Of a stretch of 64,000 nt of DNA, positions 17,416 to 27,218 are shown piece after piece (positions within the stretch are counted from its first letter, which is position 1; each line of letters opens with the position of its first letter). The position numbers and the translations under genes were made by a program. The stretch is from CAVWNR01 sp963756525. GTDB lineage: Bacteria; Actinomycetota; Actinomycetes; Mycobacteriales; Jatrophihabitantaceae. The stretch covers positions 1,426,001 to 1,490,000 of the forward strand of contig CAVWNR010000001.1 of NCBI GenBank assembly GCA_963756525.1, read 5' to 3'. The notes below the pieces were generated by a model. It was not told the origin of the DNA. It ran no database searches and saw only the letters and a program-made list of their open reading frames with translations.

Positions 17416-18398
17416 CCGGACCGACCCGCCCGCGCCGCGGCGCCGCCCGTCCCGGCCAGGCCGCCCGGCCCGGTCGAGTCGCCGGAGCCGGTCGGGCCCG
17501 CGCCGTGGAACTCGACCGTGTCGCGGGTGATCTCCATGAACGCCTCTTCCAAGGTGGCCTGCCGCGGGGTGAGCTCGATCAACGCGATGCCCGACCGCGC
17601 GGCGAGCAGCCCGACCGCGGCACTGTCGAGCCCACTGACCTGCAGCGTGTCCGGGCCGCCGCGCAGAATCTGCACGCCAGGGCCGCTCAACAGTGCCGCC
17701 AGCCGCTCGGCCTCCCCGGTACGGACCAGCACCGCGCCGCCGGCCGCGTCCCGCACCACATCACTCACACTGCCCGCCGCGACCAACCTGCCGCGCCCGA
17801 CCACGATCAGCTCCGTGGCCGTCAGCGCCATCTCGCTCATCAGGTGCGAGGACACGAACACGGTCCGCCCCTGCGCGGCCAGCGCCTTAAGCAGGTTACG
17901 GATCCACAAGATCCCTTCCGGGTCCAGGCCGTTAGCCGGCTCGTCCAGCAGCAGAACCCCCGGGTCACCCAGCAACGCCGAGGCGATCCCCAACCGCTGC
18001 CCCATGCCCAGCGAGAACCCGCCGACCCGCTTACCCGCGACCTGCTCAAGCCCGACCAGGCCGATCATCTCATCCACCCGAGCGCGGGCGATCCCATTGC
18101 TGGCCGCCATCGCCAGCAGATGGCTGCGCGCCGAGCGGCCGGTGTGCACCGCACGCGCTTCCAGCAGCGCGCCTACCTCCCGCAACGGAGCCGGATACTC
18201 AACATAGCGCCGCCCATTGATCAGCGAGCCGCCGCCGCTGGGCCGGTCCAGCCCAAGCAACAGCCGCATCGTCGTCGACTTCCCCGCCCCGTTCGGGCCG
18301 AGGAACCCAGTCACCACCCCCGGGCGCACCACGAAACTCAGCTCATCCACCGCCGTCTTCGACCCGTACCGCTTGGTCAGCCCATGCGCCTCGATCAC
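17412..18398 (-). CDS. ABC exporter ATP-binding protein
   Basis: 328 residues from GTG 18398 (VIEAHGLTKRYGSKTAVDEL). Walker A GPNGAGKSTT, signature GFSLGMGQRLGIA, Walker B VLLLDEPANGLDPEG and switch SSHLMSEMALTA are all present. The C-terminal 100 residues match the regulatory tail of daunorubicin-type exporters and end in a Gly/Ala-rich stretch. An in-frame extension to 18707 exists, but homology begins at 18398. It partners the permease downstream. Confidence 0.9.
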   Translation of the reverse strand: MIEAHGLTKRYGSKTAVDELSFVVRPGVVTGFLGPNGAGKSTTMRLLLGLDRPSGGGSLINGRRYVEYPAPLREVGALLEARAVHTGRSARSHLLAMAASNGIARARVDEMIGLVGLEQVAGKRVGGFSLGMGQRLGIASALLGDPGVLLLDEPANGLDPEGILWIRNLLKALAAQGRTVFVSSHLMSEMALTATELIVVGRGRLVAAGSVSDVVRDAAGGAVLVRTGEAERLAALLSGPGVQILRGGPDTLQVSGLDSAAVGLLAARSGIALIELTPRQATLEEAFMEITRDTVEFHGAGPTGSGDSTGPGGLAGTGGAAARAGRSG

Positions 18399-19133
18399 CG
18401 CACGCCCCCAACACCGCCACCGCGGCCGCCTACCGTCATAGGCCAGACCGTAACTCCCGCCAATGTGCACCAGCCCCAGTTCCACCGCGCACTCACAGCC
18501 CAGCTGGCCGGCGCCCGTGATCGTCACCGCCGGGTGACCCCCTTCCCGTCGCGGCTCGGCCAGCACGAAGGCCCGACCGCGCCCCGTGTCCAGGCGCTTC
18601 ATCCAGTGATCTTCACGTAGCCGAGATCCGCGTGTCGGGGCTTCTCGCACAGGAAAGCGGCGCGGATGGCTGATGCGACTCGGCTGAGGCGCCGATCGCG
18701 ACTGCAATTCCGAGCCTGATCAGCTACTCGCGGCCGTGGTCGCGAGACCCGCCCGGAACTCATGGCTGTTCACCAGCCGCCTCATTCGCACGACGACTTG
18801 TGCCGGCGATGGGAGGAACGTGTGCTGGCGGTGTCGTGTGACCGGTCGATTCGTCTCGGTACGGCCCTGGTCTCGAAGAGTCGATTTGGTGAGGGTGCGG
18901 GCGACGTTGTTCGTTCAGTACGCCTGTTGGATAGCTTGCACCATGCGCGCCTGGTCGTCGGCGCGAGCGGACGCATCTGACGATCTTTAGGAGTTGATCT
19001 CCGCAACTGCTCGCGATGTTTCCGTTCCTCGGCAGATCAGTGAAGATCGAAAGCTTCCGCATCTGGCGGTGACCGCGCGGCTCAAGGCGTCCGCTGGAGA
19101 AGAGATCGTCAAGCTGGCAGGCCGATGCGCCGG
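18399..19133. other. Intergenic region, no gene supported
   Basis: About 735 bases with only short overlapping frames of poor codon quality. An open frame continuous with the ABC ATPase gene extends to 18707 without recognisable homology. It separates the exporter from the defence-like cluster. Confidence 0.4.
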
Positions 19134-19817
19134 TCAGTGGTCGCTTTGGTGGTCGCTGGTCAGCTCGGCGCTCCAGAGGCTGAAGAAGTGCCGTAGTTCC
19201 GTGGCATGCTCGGTTGGTAGGGGCAAGTCGGCATCGGTGAAGCGGGACAGTGTGCTGAGCATGTCGGCGAAGATGCTCGGGTCGAATCCGGGGTCGACGG
19301 CCGCCGCGCCGGCGAGCAGCGTGTGTTTGGGGTAGTGCTGGGCGAGCAGGTAGACGTCGACGAAGTCGCGGGCTTCGGCTCGGTCGAACAGTGCGATCAT
19401 CTTTCGGCCGGCGAGTTCCTCGGGGTCGTAGCTCGGGCCGGCGATGGTGATCGACGCCGGCCGGGCCGGTGGCGCATCGACCGCCAGGTCGACCAGCAAC
19501 TGTGCCTCGTCGTGCTCGATGTTCAGGCGGACGAAGGAGTCGCTGCGTTGGATCGTGTGGACGTGCCAGCCGCGATCGCGCGCGGCCGCTTCGAACGCGG
19601 TTGCCGCGGCGGCGAGGTTGCCGCTGTTTGGGGCGGTGAAGAAGTCGAGGTCGCGGGTTGGCCGGCTGGTTAGCTGCTGGGCGAGCAGAGCCGCTCCGCC
19701 GGCGAGCAGGAATCCGCGGCTGGCGGGCAGGCTGAAGAACAGTTGGGTTACGTCGAGCTGGAAGGGTTCCAACCCGTGCGGCGCTGGTTGCGAGTCGTCG
19801 CCTGGCGTGTCGCCCAC
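19134..19817 (-). CDS. AbiEii/AbiGii-type nucleotidyltransferase toxin
   Basis: 227 residues from GTG 19817. The nucleotidyltransferase core reads GFLLAGGAALLAQQLTSRPTRDLDFF: the GGxAL loop followed by the metal-binding D-x-D (DLD). A third acidic strand (EAQLLVDLAVD) and LAGRKMIALFDRAEARDFVDVYLL complete the DUF1814/AbiEii signature. Type IV toxins of this family transfer nucleotides to tRNA or other targets. The gene overlaps the stop of the upstream HTH gene by one base, as expected for the antitoxin-toxin order of AbiE systems. Confidence 0.82.
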   Translation of the reverse strand: MGDTPGDDSQPAPHGLEPFQLDVTQLFFSLPASRGFLLAGGAALLAQQLTSRPTRDLDFFTAPNSGNLAAAATAFEAAARDRGWHVHTIQRSDSFVRLNIEHDEAQLLVDLAVDAPPARPASITIAGPSYDPEELAGRKMIALFDRAEARDFVDVYLLAQHYPKHTLLAGAAAVDPGFDPSIFADMLSTLSRFTDADLPLPTEHATELRHFFSLWSAELTSDHQSDH

Positions 19818-20341
19818 TATGCGGCCACCACGGCGGAAAGGGCGGCGTCGATGGCCGGCTGCCATGCGGCTCGTGCCGGCCGGGGTAGTACGAGTTCGTC
19901 CCACATGTCGATCAGTAGGGCGCCGTCGATGTAGCCGGTGATGTCGTCGGGTCCGCCTTCGCGTAGCACGATCTCGTACGCCCTGGCCCGTTCCCGGCGC
20001 GACCGCAGGTCGAATACCCGCCCGGGTGCGCTCCAGTTCAGGTGCAGCGGTAATACAACTCGGGCCAGCGCCCGCTCGACCGGCAGGCGTGGCAGCCGGT
20101 CCGCCGCCCAGCCGGTACGGCCCCGCCCGGCGGGGTACTCGTGGAGGCGCGGCACGGGCTGCGCGACCAGTTCGAAGCCGGCGCGAGCGAGCAGCCGGGC
20201 CGCGGTGGCGAGCGTCGGTGATTTGCGGCCGTGCTCGTAGGCCGACAGGGTGGTGCGCGACGTGCCGGCCCGGTCGGCGAGTTCCTGTTGGCTCAGCCCT
20301 GCCGCGACCCGGGCCTGTTCCAGCAACCTCGACGACTCCAC
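19817..20341 (-). CDS. HTH regulator, antitoxin partner of the AbiEii-type protein
   Basis: 174 residues from GTG 20341, with GGAGG upstream. An N-terminal Cro/C1 HTH (LLEQARVAAGLSQQELADRA, TSRTTLSAYEHGRKSP) is followed by about 110 residues (LPVERALARVVLPLHLNW, RERARAYEIVLREGGPDDI, WQPAIDAALS) that resemble the conserved C-terminal part of HTH proteins paired with DUF1814 toxins. It would repress its own promoter and neutralise the toxin genetically. It is not the classical winged AbiEi protein, so the pairing is by position and overlap. Confidence 0.75.
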   Translation of the reverse strand: MESSRLLEQARVAAGLSQQELADRAGTSRTTLSAYEHGRKSPTLATAARLLARAGFELVAQPVPRLHEYPAGRGRTGWAADRLPRLPVERALARVVLPLHLNWSAPGRVFDLRSRRERARAYEIVLREGGPDDITGYIDGALLIDMWDELVLPRPARAAWQPAIDAALSAVVAA

Positions 20342-20365
20342 AGCCCGCCACCTCCATCCATCACT

Positions 20366-20381
20366 GTATTCATTTGGATAC
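20366..20381. promoter_or_regulatory. Candidate operator upstream of the HTH/AbiEii pair
   Basis: GTATTCATTTGGATAC, an imperfect palindrome (six of eight half-site pairs), lies 25 bases upstream of the HTH start codon in an otherwise GC-rich region. Binding by the HTH protein is inferred. Confidence 0.3.
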
Positions 20382-20409
20382 GATACTCGGCAGGGCGACA
20401 CGATGCGAG

Positions 20410-22842
20410 TTACCGCGTCGGTCGCAGCGTTCGCGGGTTCGGAAAGCCGAGGCTCGTGTAGCCCGGAGCGCGACGGGCGAGTACGGAGGCGAGCACGCCG
20501 GTGTGTACGTCGTGGTAGTCGTGCACCTCGGCGGTGGTCTTGCCCGGGTGCGGGCGCAGGATCCGCCCGACGTACTGCACGAGCAGTCGCTTGTTCGCCA
20601 CTGGGGCGGCGAGGAACAGGGTGCCCAGCGGCGGGCAGTCGAAGCCTTCGCCGATGAACGGCCCGGTAGCGACGACCAGCAGCGGTACGCCGTCGACTGG
20701 GTGCAGTCGAGCGAGCGCGGCGGCGCTGGCCTTGGCGCCCATCCCGCCGCGCAGGATCACCGGGTCGTGACCGTAGTCGCGCAGCGACTCGGCGATCCGC
20801 TCCAGGTGTGCGGTCCACTGGGTGAGCACCAGGCAGTGCCGGCCGTCCTCGATTGCCCCGTGCAGGTCAGCGCAGATCTGGGCCAGTCGGCCTGGGTCGG
20901 CAGCGAGGTCGCGGTAGATGGTGGCGATGCCGCCGGGCGCCGACGGGTCAGCGTCGCCGGTGTAGCGGTATCCGGTGGGGTGTAGGCGCAGCACCCGGTG
21001 TGGCGCTGTGGGCTGGCCGGCCCGCTGCGGCAGCGTTCCCGGGCCCGGGGTGGGCATGGTGTGTCGGATCGCGCCGAGGTGCAACGGGATCAGGTCATCG
21101 AGCCGATCCCGGCGGTACGGGGTGGCGGTCAACCCGAGCCAGCGGCCGGCGGGGATCTGCTTGATCGCATGCTCGAACGCCGCGGCCGGGACGTGATGGC
21201 ACTCATCGACTACGACCAGCCCGTAGCCGGCGGTCAGCGCGGCGACGTCCTCGCGGCGGGCCAGTGTCTGCAGCATCGCCACATCCACCACGCCACCGGT
21301 CTTGGTCCGGCCGCCACCGAGCTGTCCCGCCTTGACGCCGAGCAGGTCGCCCAGCCTGGTCCGCCACTGGTCTGCCAGCGCCTTGCGCTCCACCAAGACC
21401 AGCGTGGAGGTGGCGTGCGCGGCGATCAGCGCGCACGCGATCACGGTCTTACCCGCGCCGGGCGGGGCAACCAGCACGCCCACCTCGCGCCCGGCCAGCG
21501 CCTGATATGCCGACTGCTGCCCGCCGTCTAACTCTGCGGCGAACCTGAACTCGCGCCGCTCCCCCGCCGCCCGCTCGTCGGTGACCTGCAGCCGGCTGCC
21601 CGCCTGCTCGACGATCCGGGCCAGTGTGTCGCCCAGGCCGCGTGGCAGCACCAGCCCGCCGTCGAGGTCTTCGTCGTACAACCGCAGAAACCGCGGCACG
21701 TTCCACGTCGATTGGCGACGCCGCTGCCGGTCGTAGAAATCCGGATTCGCCAACGACGCCGCATGCTTGAGTGTCGCCGCCAGCGCCGGCGTCAGATCCT
21801 GTCCCGGCACGCTGATCCCGGCGCCGAGCCGGGCGTGAATCACCGCCGGGACCGGCGGTATCGTTTGGCTCGCCGCGGGCGCGGCCAGTCGCTGCACCGC
21901 GGCGCCTACCGTCAACTGGCCCAGTCGGCGCACGACTCGCTCCAACTCCCCCGGTGAGACGCGACCGAGCGCCGACAGGTACGCCCACTGGTCGCCGTGC
22001 GGCTCCAGCGTCGCCAGATCCAAGAACATGCTCGCGCCACGGTCGCGTGCCTTGCGGGCCAGCGGCGCGGCGATCAGGTTGCCGAACCCACCGGCCGGCA
22101 GCACGTCCTGCGCGGGAAACAGCCGGTCGTAACTGCGCAGATCCATCCGCCCGCGCAGCCCGATCGCCTCCCGCACCAGCCCGCTGCCCAACGCCCGCGC
22201 GCTCGCCGCCGGGACCGCGTCGGTGAAGAAGACCCATACGTGCGCTCCCAGCCCCGACCGAGACACCTCCAGCCCCGCCGGCACCCCCGCTGCCCGGGCC
22301 GCCTTCAGATACCCCAACGCATCGAGCATCGCGTACGGCCCATCGAAATCCGCCGCCAGAAACCGGCACCGGTCACCGGGCAGCAACGGGTACAAGCCGA
22401 TCTCCGTTTTGCCGGGCAGGGGCGCCTCGATTACCGCGTCGGTCAACGGCAGATACCGCCGCTCCGACGCCGGAACGCTCTTCCGAAAGCCGCCCTCGAC
22501 CGCCGGCGTCCAACCTTTCCGGCCATCCCGCGCGTTCTCCCACCGCACCGCGTACACATCCCGGCGAGCGGCGAACAACACCTGGAAGAATGCGATCTTC
22601 GCGCTCGGCGGCGAACCGTCATCCACCCCACCCGACGGCGCATCAAACATCGCCGTCTGCGCCGCCCCCGGTGGCCGAGCCTGCGCAGGCGTCAACTCCA
22701 ACAGCCGCAGCAACCGGGCATTCTCCATCCGCAGCCGGTCAAGCTCAGCCCGCAGCGCACCACTCGCATCGCGAAGCGAAGCCTGAGCAGGCCCAACCCG
22801 ACCAAGCCAGCTCCACCCAGCGCCGCCGCCGTCACGATCCAC
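20410..22842 (-). CDS. TOTE-type archaeo-eukaryotic primase fused to a superfamily II helicase
   Basis: About 810 residues. An N-terminal coiled coil (LRAELDRLRMENARLLRLLEL) precedes a primase-like domain: IAFFQVLFAARRDVYAVRWENA, then the catalytic AADFDGPYAMLDALGYLKAA, then LEVSRSGLGAHVWVFF. This is the AEP-TOTE pattern. The C-terminal half is a helicase: Walker A VAPPGAGKTVIACALIAAH, Walker B VVVDECHH, LGLTATPYRRDR, TGPFIGEGFDCP and motif VI VQYVGRILRP. TOTE proteins are proposed to act against invading DNA. No separate nuclease gene is seen nearby. The start is uncertain: GTG 22842 chosen, TTG 22929 and ATG 22726 possible. It lies next to the AbiEii pair, so this looks like a defence cluster. 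Confidence 0.82.
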   Translation of the reverse strand: MDRDGGGAGWSWLGRVGPAQASLRDASGALRAELDRLRMENARLLRLLELTPAQARPPGAAQTAMFDAPSGGVDDGSPPSAKIAFFQVLFAARRDVYAVRWENARDGRKGWTPAVEGGFRKSVPASERRYLPLTDAVIEAPLPGKTEIGLYPLLPGDRCRFLAADFDGPYAMLDALGYLKAARAAGVPAGLEVSRSGLGAHVWVFFTDAVPAASARALGSGLVREAIGLRGRMDLRSYDRLFPAQDVLPAGGFGNLIAAPLARKARDRGASMFLDLATLEPHGDQWAYLSALGRVSPGELERVVRRLGQLTVGAAVQRLAAPAASQTIPPVPAVIHARLGAGISVPGQDLTPALAATLKHAASLANPDFYDRQRRRQSTWNVPRFLRLYDEDLDGGLVLPRGLGDTLARIVEQAGSRLQVTDERAAGERREFRFAAELDGGQQSAYQALAGREVGVLVAPPGAGKTVIACALIAAHATSTLVLVERKALADQWRTRLGDLLGVKAGQLGGGRTKTGGVVDVAMLQTLARREDVAALTAGYGLVVVDECHHVPAAAFEHAIKQIPAGRWLGLTATPYRRDRLDDLIPLHLGAIRHTMPTPGPGTLPQRAGQPTAPHRVLRLHPTGYRYTGDADPSAPGGIATIYRDLAADPGRLAQICADLHGAIEDGRHCLVLTQWTAHLERIAESLRDYGHDPVILRGGMGAKASAAALARLHPVDGVPLLVVATGPFIGEGFDCPPLGTLFLAAPVANKRLLVQYVGRILRPHPGKTTAEVHDYHDVHTGVLASVLARRAPGYTSLGFPNPRTLRPTR

Positions 22843-23466
22843 GTCTACGACCGTAAGCCGTCCGATCGACCGGACCTGCCCGCAACGACTCAAGCCCGCG
22901 GGGACCACGCGTACGGGCACCGCACACAAGCCCGCTTTCGACCTGGGTGCGTACCGCTGGCCTCGATACGAACAGATCCACTACCTGATTTGACTACGCA
23001 CCGTGTCCGCGATCACAGAAATGATCAATCCGGATCGCGGCGGATCCGGGAACATTTGACAAGCGACAGATCGGGCGCGACCGGGGTGGCGTTCAAGATC
23101 GTCCGATGAGCGCGACCACGCCGAGTTGAGCGCACTCGTTGTGTCCGGTCACGGCAAGATCCGAGCGAGCGCCGGAAGATCGACGGGCAGTTATGAGCTG
23201 AAAGATCGACGGAGGGACCGAGGCGCGGCCGAGCCGTCGTTATCTTCAGGCCGATCTCGCGTGTCTATGACGTCGCTGACGACGGCGTGTCGCATCGGTC
23301 GTAGACGCGTTATCTGGCGCGGTGTCGCCGACGTCACCAACAGCGTTCCTCCGTTGCTGCGCTCGTCCTGGTGACCACAGCGTGCCCGGAGCCGGCGACG
23401 ACGACATGTCTACGACGACGGAGCCTCGGGAACATCGGCAGTCCGGGTGACCGACTTCAGGTAACG
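22843..23466. other. Intergenic region before the first IS110 element
   Basis: No coding frame of actinobacterial quality. It contains TTGACA (about 23057-23062) and short low-value repeats only. Confidence 0.35.
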
Positions 23467-23698
23467 TCTGATTGAGACTTGGTGCAGGACGTCGCGCTTT
23501 GGTCGTAGCGTCCGAAAGATGCGGCGAGTTGGCTCGCGAACCGTCTGCCGACTTCACGTCTGGCTTGAGAACGAGGCGCCAACTCGCCGTGCCCGGAACT
23601 GCGGCGTGGCTCGAAAGAGGCGCGAGCTCTAGTCGATCCCTAATCGGACATGCCCGCCGCGGCCCGTCAGTTGCGTCGTGTTGAAGGAGGAGGTCCTG
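23467..23698 (+). ncRNA. Candidate IS110 bridge RNA, copy 1
   Basis: Non-coding leader between the element's left end and the transposase. GGCGAGTTGGC (23523-23533) pairs perfectly with GCCAACTCGCC (23578-23588) around a 44-base loop. The leader of the second IS110 copy has the same stem and a 44-base loop with conserved blocks (TCGCGA, TCTGCC, TGGCTTG, GAACGAG) separated by differing blocks. In pair 7 of the stem T-A here is C-G there. This matches the layout of the guide (bridge) RNAs known for IS110 elements; guide loops were not assigned. Confidence 0.5.
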
Positions 23699-24863
23699 GT
23701 GGCAGGCGTCATGATCGGTGTCGATCCGCATGAGGGTTCTCATACGGCGGTTGCCGTGGACGGGACCGAGGCCGTGCTCTGCAAGGTGAAAGTCCGCGCG
23801 ACGGCCGAGCAGGTACCGCAGTTGCGGACCTGGGCGCACCGTTGGCCGAACCGGACTTGGGCGATCGAAGGCAGTCACGGTCTGGGTCATCTGCCCGCTC
23901 AGCAGCTGATCGCCGTCGGTGAACAGGTCTTCGACGTGCAGCCCAAACTCGCTGCCCGGGTGCGGCTGCTAAACACCGGCAAGGTGAACAAGAACGACCC
24001 GAACGATGCACGCTCGGTGGCGATCGCGGCGCTGCGCTCGCCGGACGCTCGCCCCGTCGTCAGCGACGATGCGGCAGTCGTGCTCAAGCTGTGGGCGCAC
24101 CGGCACCGCGAATTGAGCCGCCGACGCAACCGCATGGTGTGCAAACTCCACTCGTTGTTGTGCAATCTCGTGCCCGGAGGGGTTCGCCGGCGAGATCACC
24201 GCTGGGCTCGCCGGCGCAGTACTGGACAACATCACGCCCTGCGGCGCAGCCGGCGAGGCGAGGATGCAGCTGGCCCGCGACCTTCTCGGTGAGATAAGCC
24301 GTGTCGATGAGCAGCGCCGCGACGTGAAGAAGCGACTCAGCACATTGGTCGTCGCCTCGAAGACGACCGTTACCGACGTCTACGGCGTCGGCTCGGTCGT
24401 CGCGGCCACCGTGCTGGGCTACGTCGGCGACATCGGCTGCTGCGCCAGCAAGGACGCCTTCGCCGCCTACAACGCCACCGCGCCGATCGAGGCATCATCC
24501 GGAAACCGGCACGTCTACCGGCTATCCCTGCGCAGGAACCGGCAGATGAACCACGCCATCCACATGGCCGCACTGACACAGATCCGCTACCCGCACACCG
24601 AGGGCCACGCCTACTACGACCTCAAGATCGCCACGGGCATGCAGCACCGCTCGGCGCTGCGCGCACTGAAACGCAAGATCAGCGATGCCGTCAACCGTCG
24701 GCTCGTCGAAGACGCGAAAACCGATGCCAGAAGGCAGGCAAGCGTCCGGGAGGGCAATCGGGGAACGACTCTGTCTCCAGCGTGGCCGGCTCACACCCCG
24801 CAGCACCGGATCTTCGGACAAGCCACTCCCGGACCAGAACTCAGCCTACGGCCACGAGCATGA
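23699..24863 (+). pseudogene. IS110-family transposase, frameshifted
   Basis: GTG start 23699 after AAGGAGGAGG. The DEDD RuvC-like domain is clear: MIGVDPHEGSHTAVAVD (first Asp), TWAIEGSHGLGH (Glu), VNKNDPNDARSVAIAAL (Asp pair). At a GGGG run (24179-24182) one extra base shifts the frame. The transposase_20 domain then continues in another frame (FAGEITAGLAG, VYGVGSVVAATVLGYVGDI, AFAAYNATAPIEASSGNRHVYRLS, with the conserved serine). A second shift near 24745 separates the usual GQSGNDSVSSVAGSHP tail. As given, no complete recombinase is made. Confidence 0.85.
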
Positions 24864-25174
24864 TGCAGACGGTCCTGACACCTCGGCCAGCTCCTCGCAG
24901 GCGCCAAAACGGCCGGAGCGCAGCCGGGGTCAAGATGGAGCCCCGCCCCCGCCCGCGCAGCGGGCGGAGGCAGGAACGATCTTGACGCCAGCGAGTACCG
25001 CCCACACTCGAGCGCGCAGGAGCGGGCCAGATAACGGGCTTGACAGCAAAGAGGTCTCGATCTGGTGGCCTTGTGTTCACTGGCGGAGCGCGCATATGGA
25101 TCTGTCAGATACGACCGGAGTAGCCGATGAACGGTCGATCCCGCCGCAAGGGCGCGTCCTGCTCTAAGGCGGCA

Positions 25175-25556
25175 TCAGGCGTTGTCGGGACCTGACCTCC
25201 GGTGAGCAGCCTCGCGGAGCATCGCGTTGATCTTGGGGTCGAAACCGAGCTCCCGGACTTCCTGGTCACAGCGGCACGCGGTCGCCCACTTGGCAGCCCA
25301 CTGGTGCGCCTCGTCGCGTGAGGACACCTCGATCACCGTGAGTCCGCCAACGGTCACCTGTGGGCCGTCGGTGACCGTCCGGTCGGCGGCCACGATGCTT
25401 GCCCTCTGGTCTTCCAGCCCACTGCGGGCACACCCACACGCCAGCGTCGATCGCCTCCTGGCTGACCGCGTGCGCGGCCCTATCAACGTCCGGAATGTCC
25501 TCGTCGGGGACGTCGTCCATCGCGTGGGCATCCAGGAACAGCACGTACTGCGGCAT
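25175..25556 (-). pseudogene. YCII-domain (DGPF-like) protein, frameshifted
   Basis: The start ATG 25556 opens PQYVLFLDAHAMDDVPDED and runs to VWVCPQWA. The family sequence then continues one frame over (GLEDQRASIVAADRTVTDGP, QVTVGGLTVIEVSSRDEAHQ, WAAKWATACRCDQEVRELGF). Shift point about 25420-25435. Intact relatives are about 115-130 residues, of unknown enzymatic role, and often near ECF sigma genes. The total of 382 bases is one base away from a full frame, so one indel explains it. Confidence 0.7.
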
Positions 25557-26254
25557 CGCATACCTCCTACCCGGACCGCTTCGTTTCGGCGGCTCACCTG
25601 TTCCACGCACGGTAAGTCCGCGATCCGACAGCGCACCGCCCCCTCGTAGCCGCGGACAGAGTGCAGGGATCTGCCGACGGGCGTGAGTCCAGCTCAGCAG
25701 AGGCACGCCGTGACCGCGCATGCCCCCTCGGCCTACTGGGTGGGGGTCCCTTGGTGATGAAACATCTGCCATCCCGAGTTGGGTCGTTGCGCATAAGCAC
25801 GTGCGGTGTGTACGTCGACCGTCGCAGGTGCCGGTGTACTTCACCATGACGAGGTCGTTTGCGACCAGGTTCGCCACGCATGGTCTCGACCGTGATTGTC
25901 TCCTCGCGCGCTGCCGTGGACTCAGCAACGCGTTGCGCGGTGCCGACCTTGCTGAGTTCTCCTCCGGAGCGACCAAACTCGTGGAGTCCTCGGCCAGAAA
26001 GGCATCAAGTCGTCGCGCGTTCAGGCGACACTTACGCAAGTCCTCCGTTCGGCCCTGACGGCAGCTGCGATCTACGCGTGAGCATCGCGTTCCTGGTCCG
26101 GCGTCACCCCCCAACTCTCGCGAAGTTTTGACACGTACCCGACTCGATTGCGGAAGGCATCCTCTTCCCGTTGGTGACGGCACAGCCATCCGCTCATAGC
26201 CGCGGAGTGTGCGGTCGTGCTGATGAGCGCTGGTCGACGTCATAGGCTCCGGCT
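25557..26254. other. Intergenic region, no gene supported
   Basis: About 700 bases without a convincing frame on either strand. It separates two broken genes and shows no repeat shared with the flanking IS110 copies that I could see. Confidence 0.35.
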
Positions 26255-26545
26255 ATGGCGCGCGTGCTGATCACGGGCATGTCAGGTGCCGGCAAGAGCA
26301 CCCTGCTCGCGGCCGTCGCCCGCAGCGGCTTTCGAACCGTTGACACCGATTACGACGGCTGGGAACTGGCCGAGGCGCACTGGGACGAGCCCAGGATGAG
26401 CGCTCTTCTGGCTGAGCATTCCACCATCGCGGTTTGCGGCACTGCGGAGAATCAAGGCCGCTTCTATGACAGGTTCGAGCACGTCAGAGTCGACCCGATC
26501 GCGCGCGAAGTGCTTTGTGCGCGTACCAGCCGTCCTGGTAGATAG
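26255..26545 (+). pseudogene. P-loop kinase-like protein, C-terminally truncated
   Basis: 96 residues. The start MARVLITGMSGAGKSTLLAAVA gives a Walker A motif, then GFRTVDTDYDGWELAEAHWD, LLAEHSTIAVCGTAENQGRFYDRFEHV. This matches the first half of a family of small AAA/kinase-like proteins of about 175 residues in actinobacteria. The lid and C-terminal helices after FEHV are missing; the last residues (EVLCARTSRPGR) are followed by a stop. Probably inactive. Confidence 0.6.
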
Positions 26546-26624
26546 AGCGCCGGGAGGCGATGGTTTTCAGCGCTGGCGCGAGTCGGTTACGACGGAGTGA
26601 CTCTCCTAGGGCAATGGAGGCAAC

Positions 26625-27120
26625 ATGCGGCAGCCACAGATCACGCAGCGTTCCGCGCAGTCCTACGTCGCGATCCCGGTCACCGTCCGGATGCAGGACT
26701 TGGCGGCCGCGGTCGATCGGGGCTTTCCGGAGCTGTTCGCTTGGCCGGCAGAGCATTCGCTGGTGCTTTCGGGAGCGCCGTTCATCCGCTACCTGCGGGT
26801 AGACATGGACGGCGAACTGGCGGTGGAGCTAGCCGCAGCGCTGGATGGTGCTGCGCCAGTCGATGCGCGGGTACGTGGCGGCGTCCTCCCGCGGGGCGAT
26901 ACGCCACGCTGCTGCACGTCGGTCCGTACGACGGTCTGGTGCAGACCAACGCCGCGCTCCAGCAATGGGCGAGCGAACGGGGCCTCGGCTGGGCCATGGA
27001 CGGCCCGACCTGGCTCGGCCGGGTAGAGCACTACTGACCGACCCCGCGCACCAGCCCGACGCATCCCGGTGGCGAACCGAGCTGGCCTACCTCCTCACCG
27101 ACGAAAGGCCGGACCGCTAG
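26625..27120 (+). pseudogene. GyrI-like/AraC effector-binding domain protein, two frameshifts
   Basis: From ATG 26625 the protein reads RSAQSYVAIPVTVRMQDLA to PVDARV in one frame. It continues as AGRYATLLHVGPYDGLVQTN and GWAMDGPTWLGRVEHY in a second frame (shift near 26885). It then continues as LTDPAHQPDASRWRTELAYL and DERPDR in a third (shift at 27037, where TAC CTG appears to have lost a C). Together these give one complete GyrI-like small-molecule-binding domain of about 165 residues. Not functional as given. Confidence 0.75.
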
Positions 27121-27218
27121 CGGACAAAGCACGGCGCGCGGCAGCCTTCCGGAAGCAGCCGCTGTGCGTACCCGTCGATATAGCGCACCTCGACCATTCG
27201 CGGCGACACGCATAGGGA

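Larger units (their letters stand above)
23467..25054 (+). mobile_element. IS110-family insertion sequence, copy 1 (frameshifted)
   Basis: The left end is taken at TCTGATTGA (23467-23475) and the right end at CTTGACAGCAAAGAGG (25039-25054), because both motifs recur at the ends of a second, shorter relative (27219 and 27829). Between them lie a 230-base structured leader, a DEDD/Tnp20 transposase with two frameshifts, and a 3' hairpin: GTCAAGAT (24929-24936) pairs with ATCTTGAC (24979-24986), with GCCCGC/GCGGGC inside it. IS110 elements lack terminal inverted repeats, so exact boundaries and core cannot be fixed here. Confidence 0.7.

Noticed and set aside
19134..20357. 407-residue protein start at 20357 for the AbiEii-type gene
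   Set aside because: The first 180 codons are an off-frame reading of the overlapping HTH gene; the toxin domain starts at GTG 19817.
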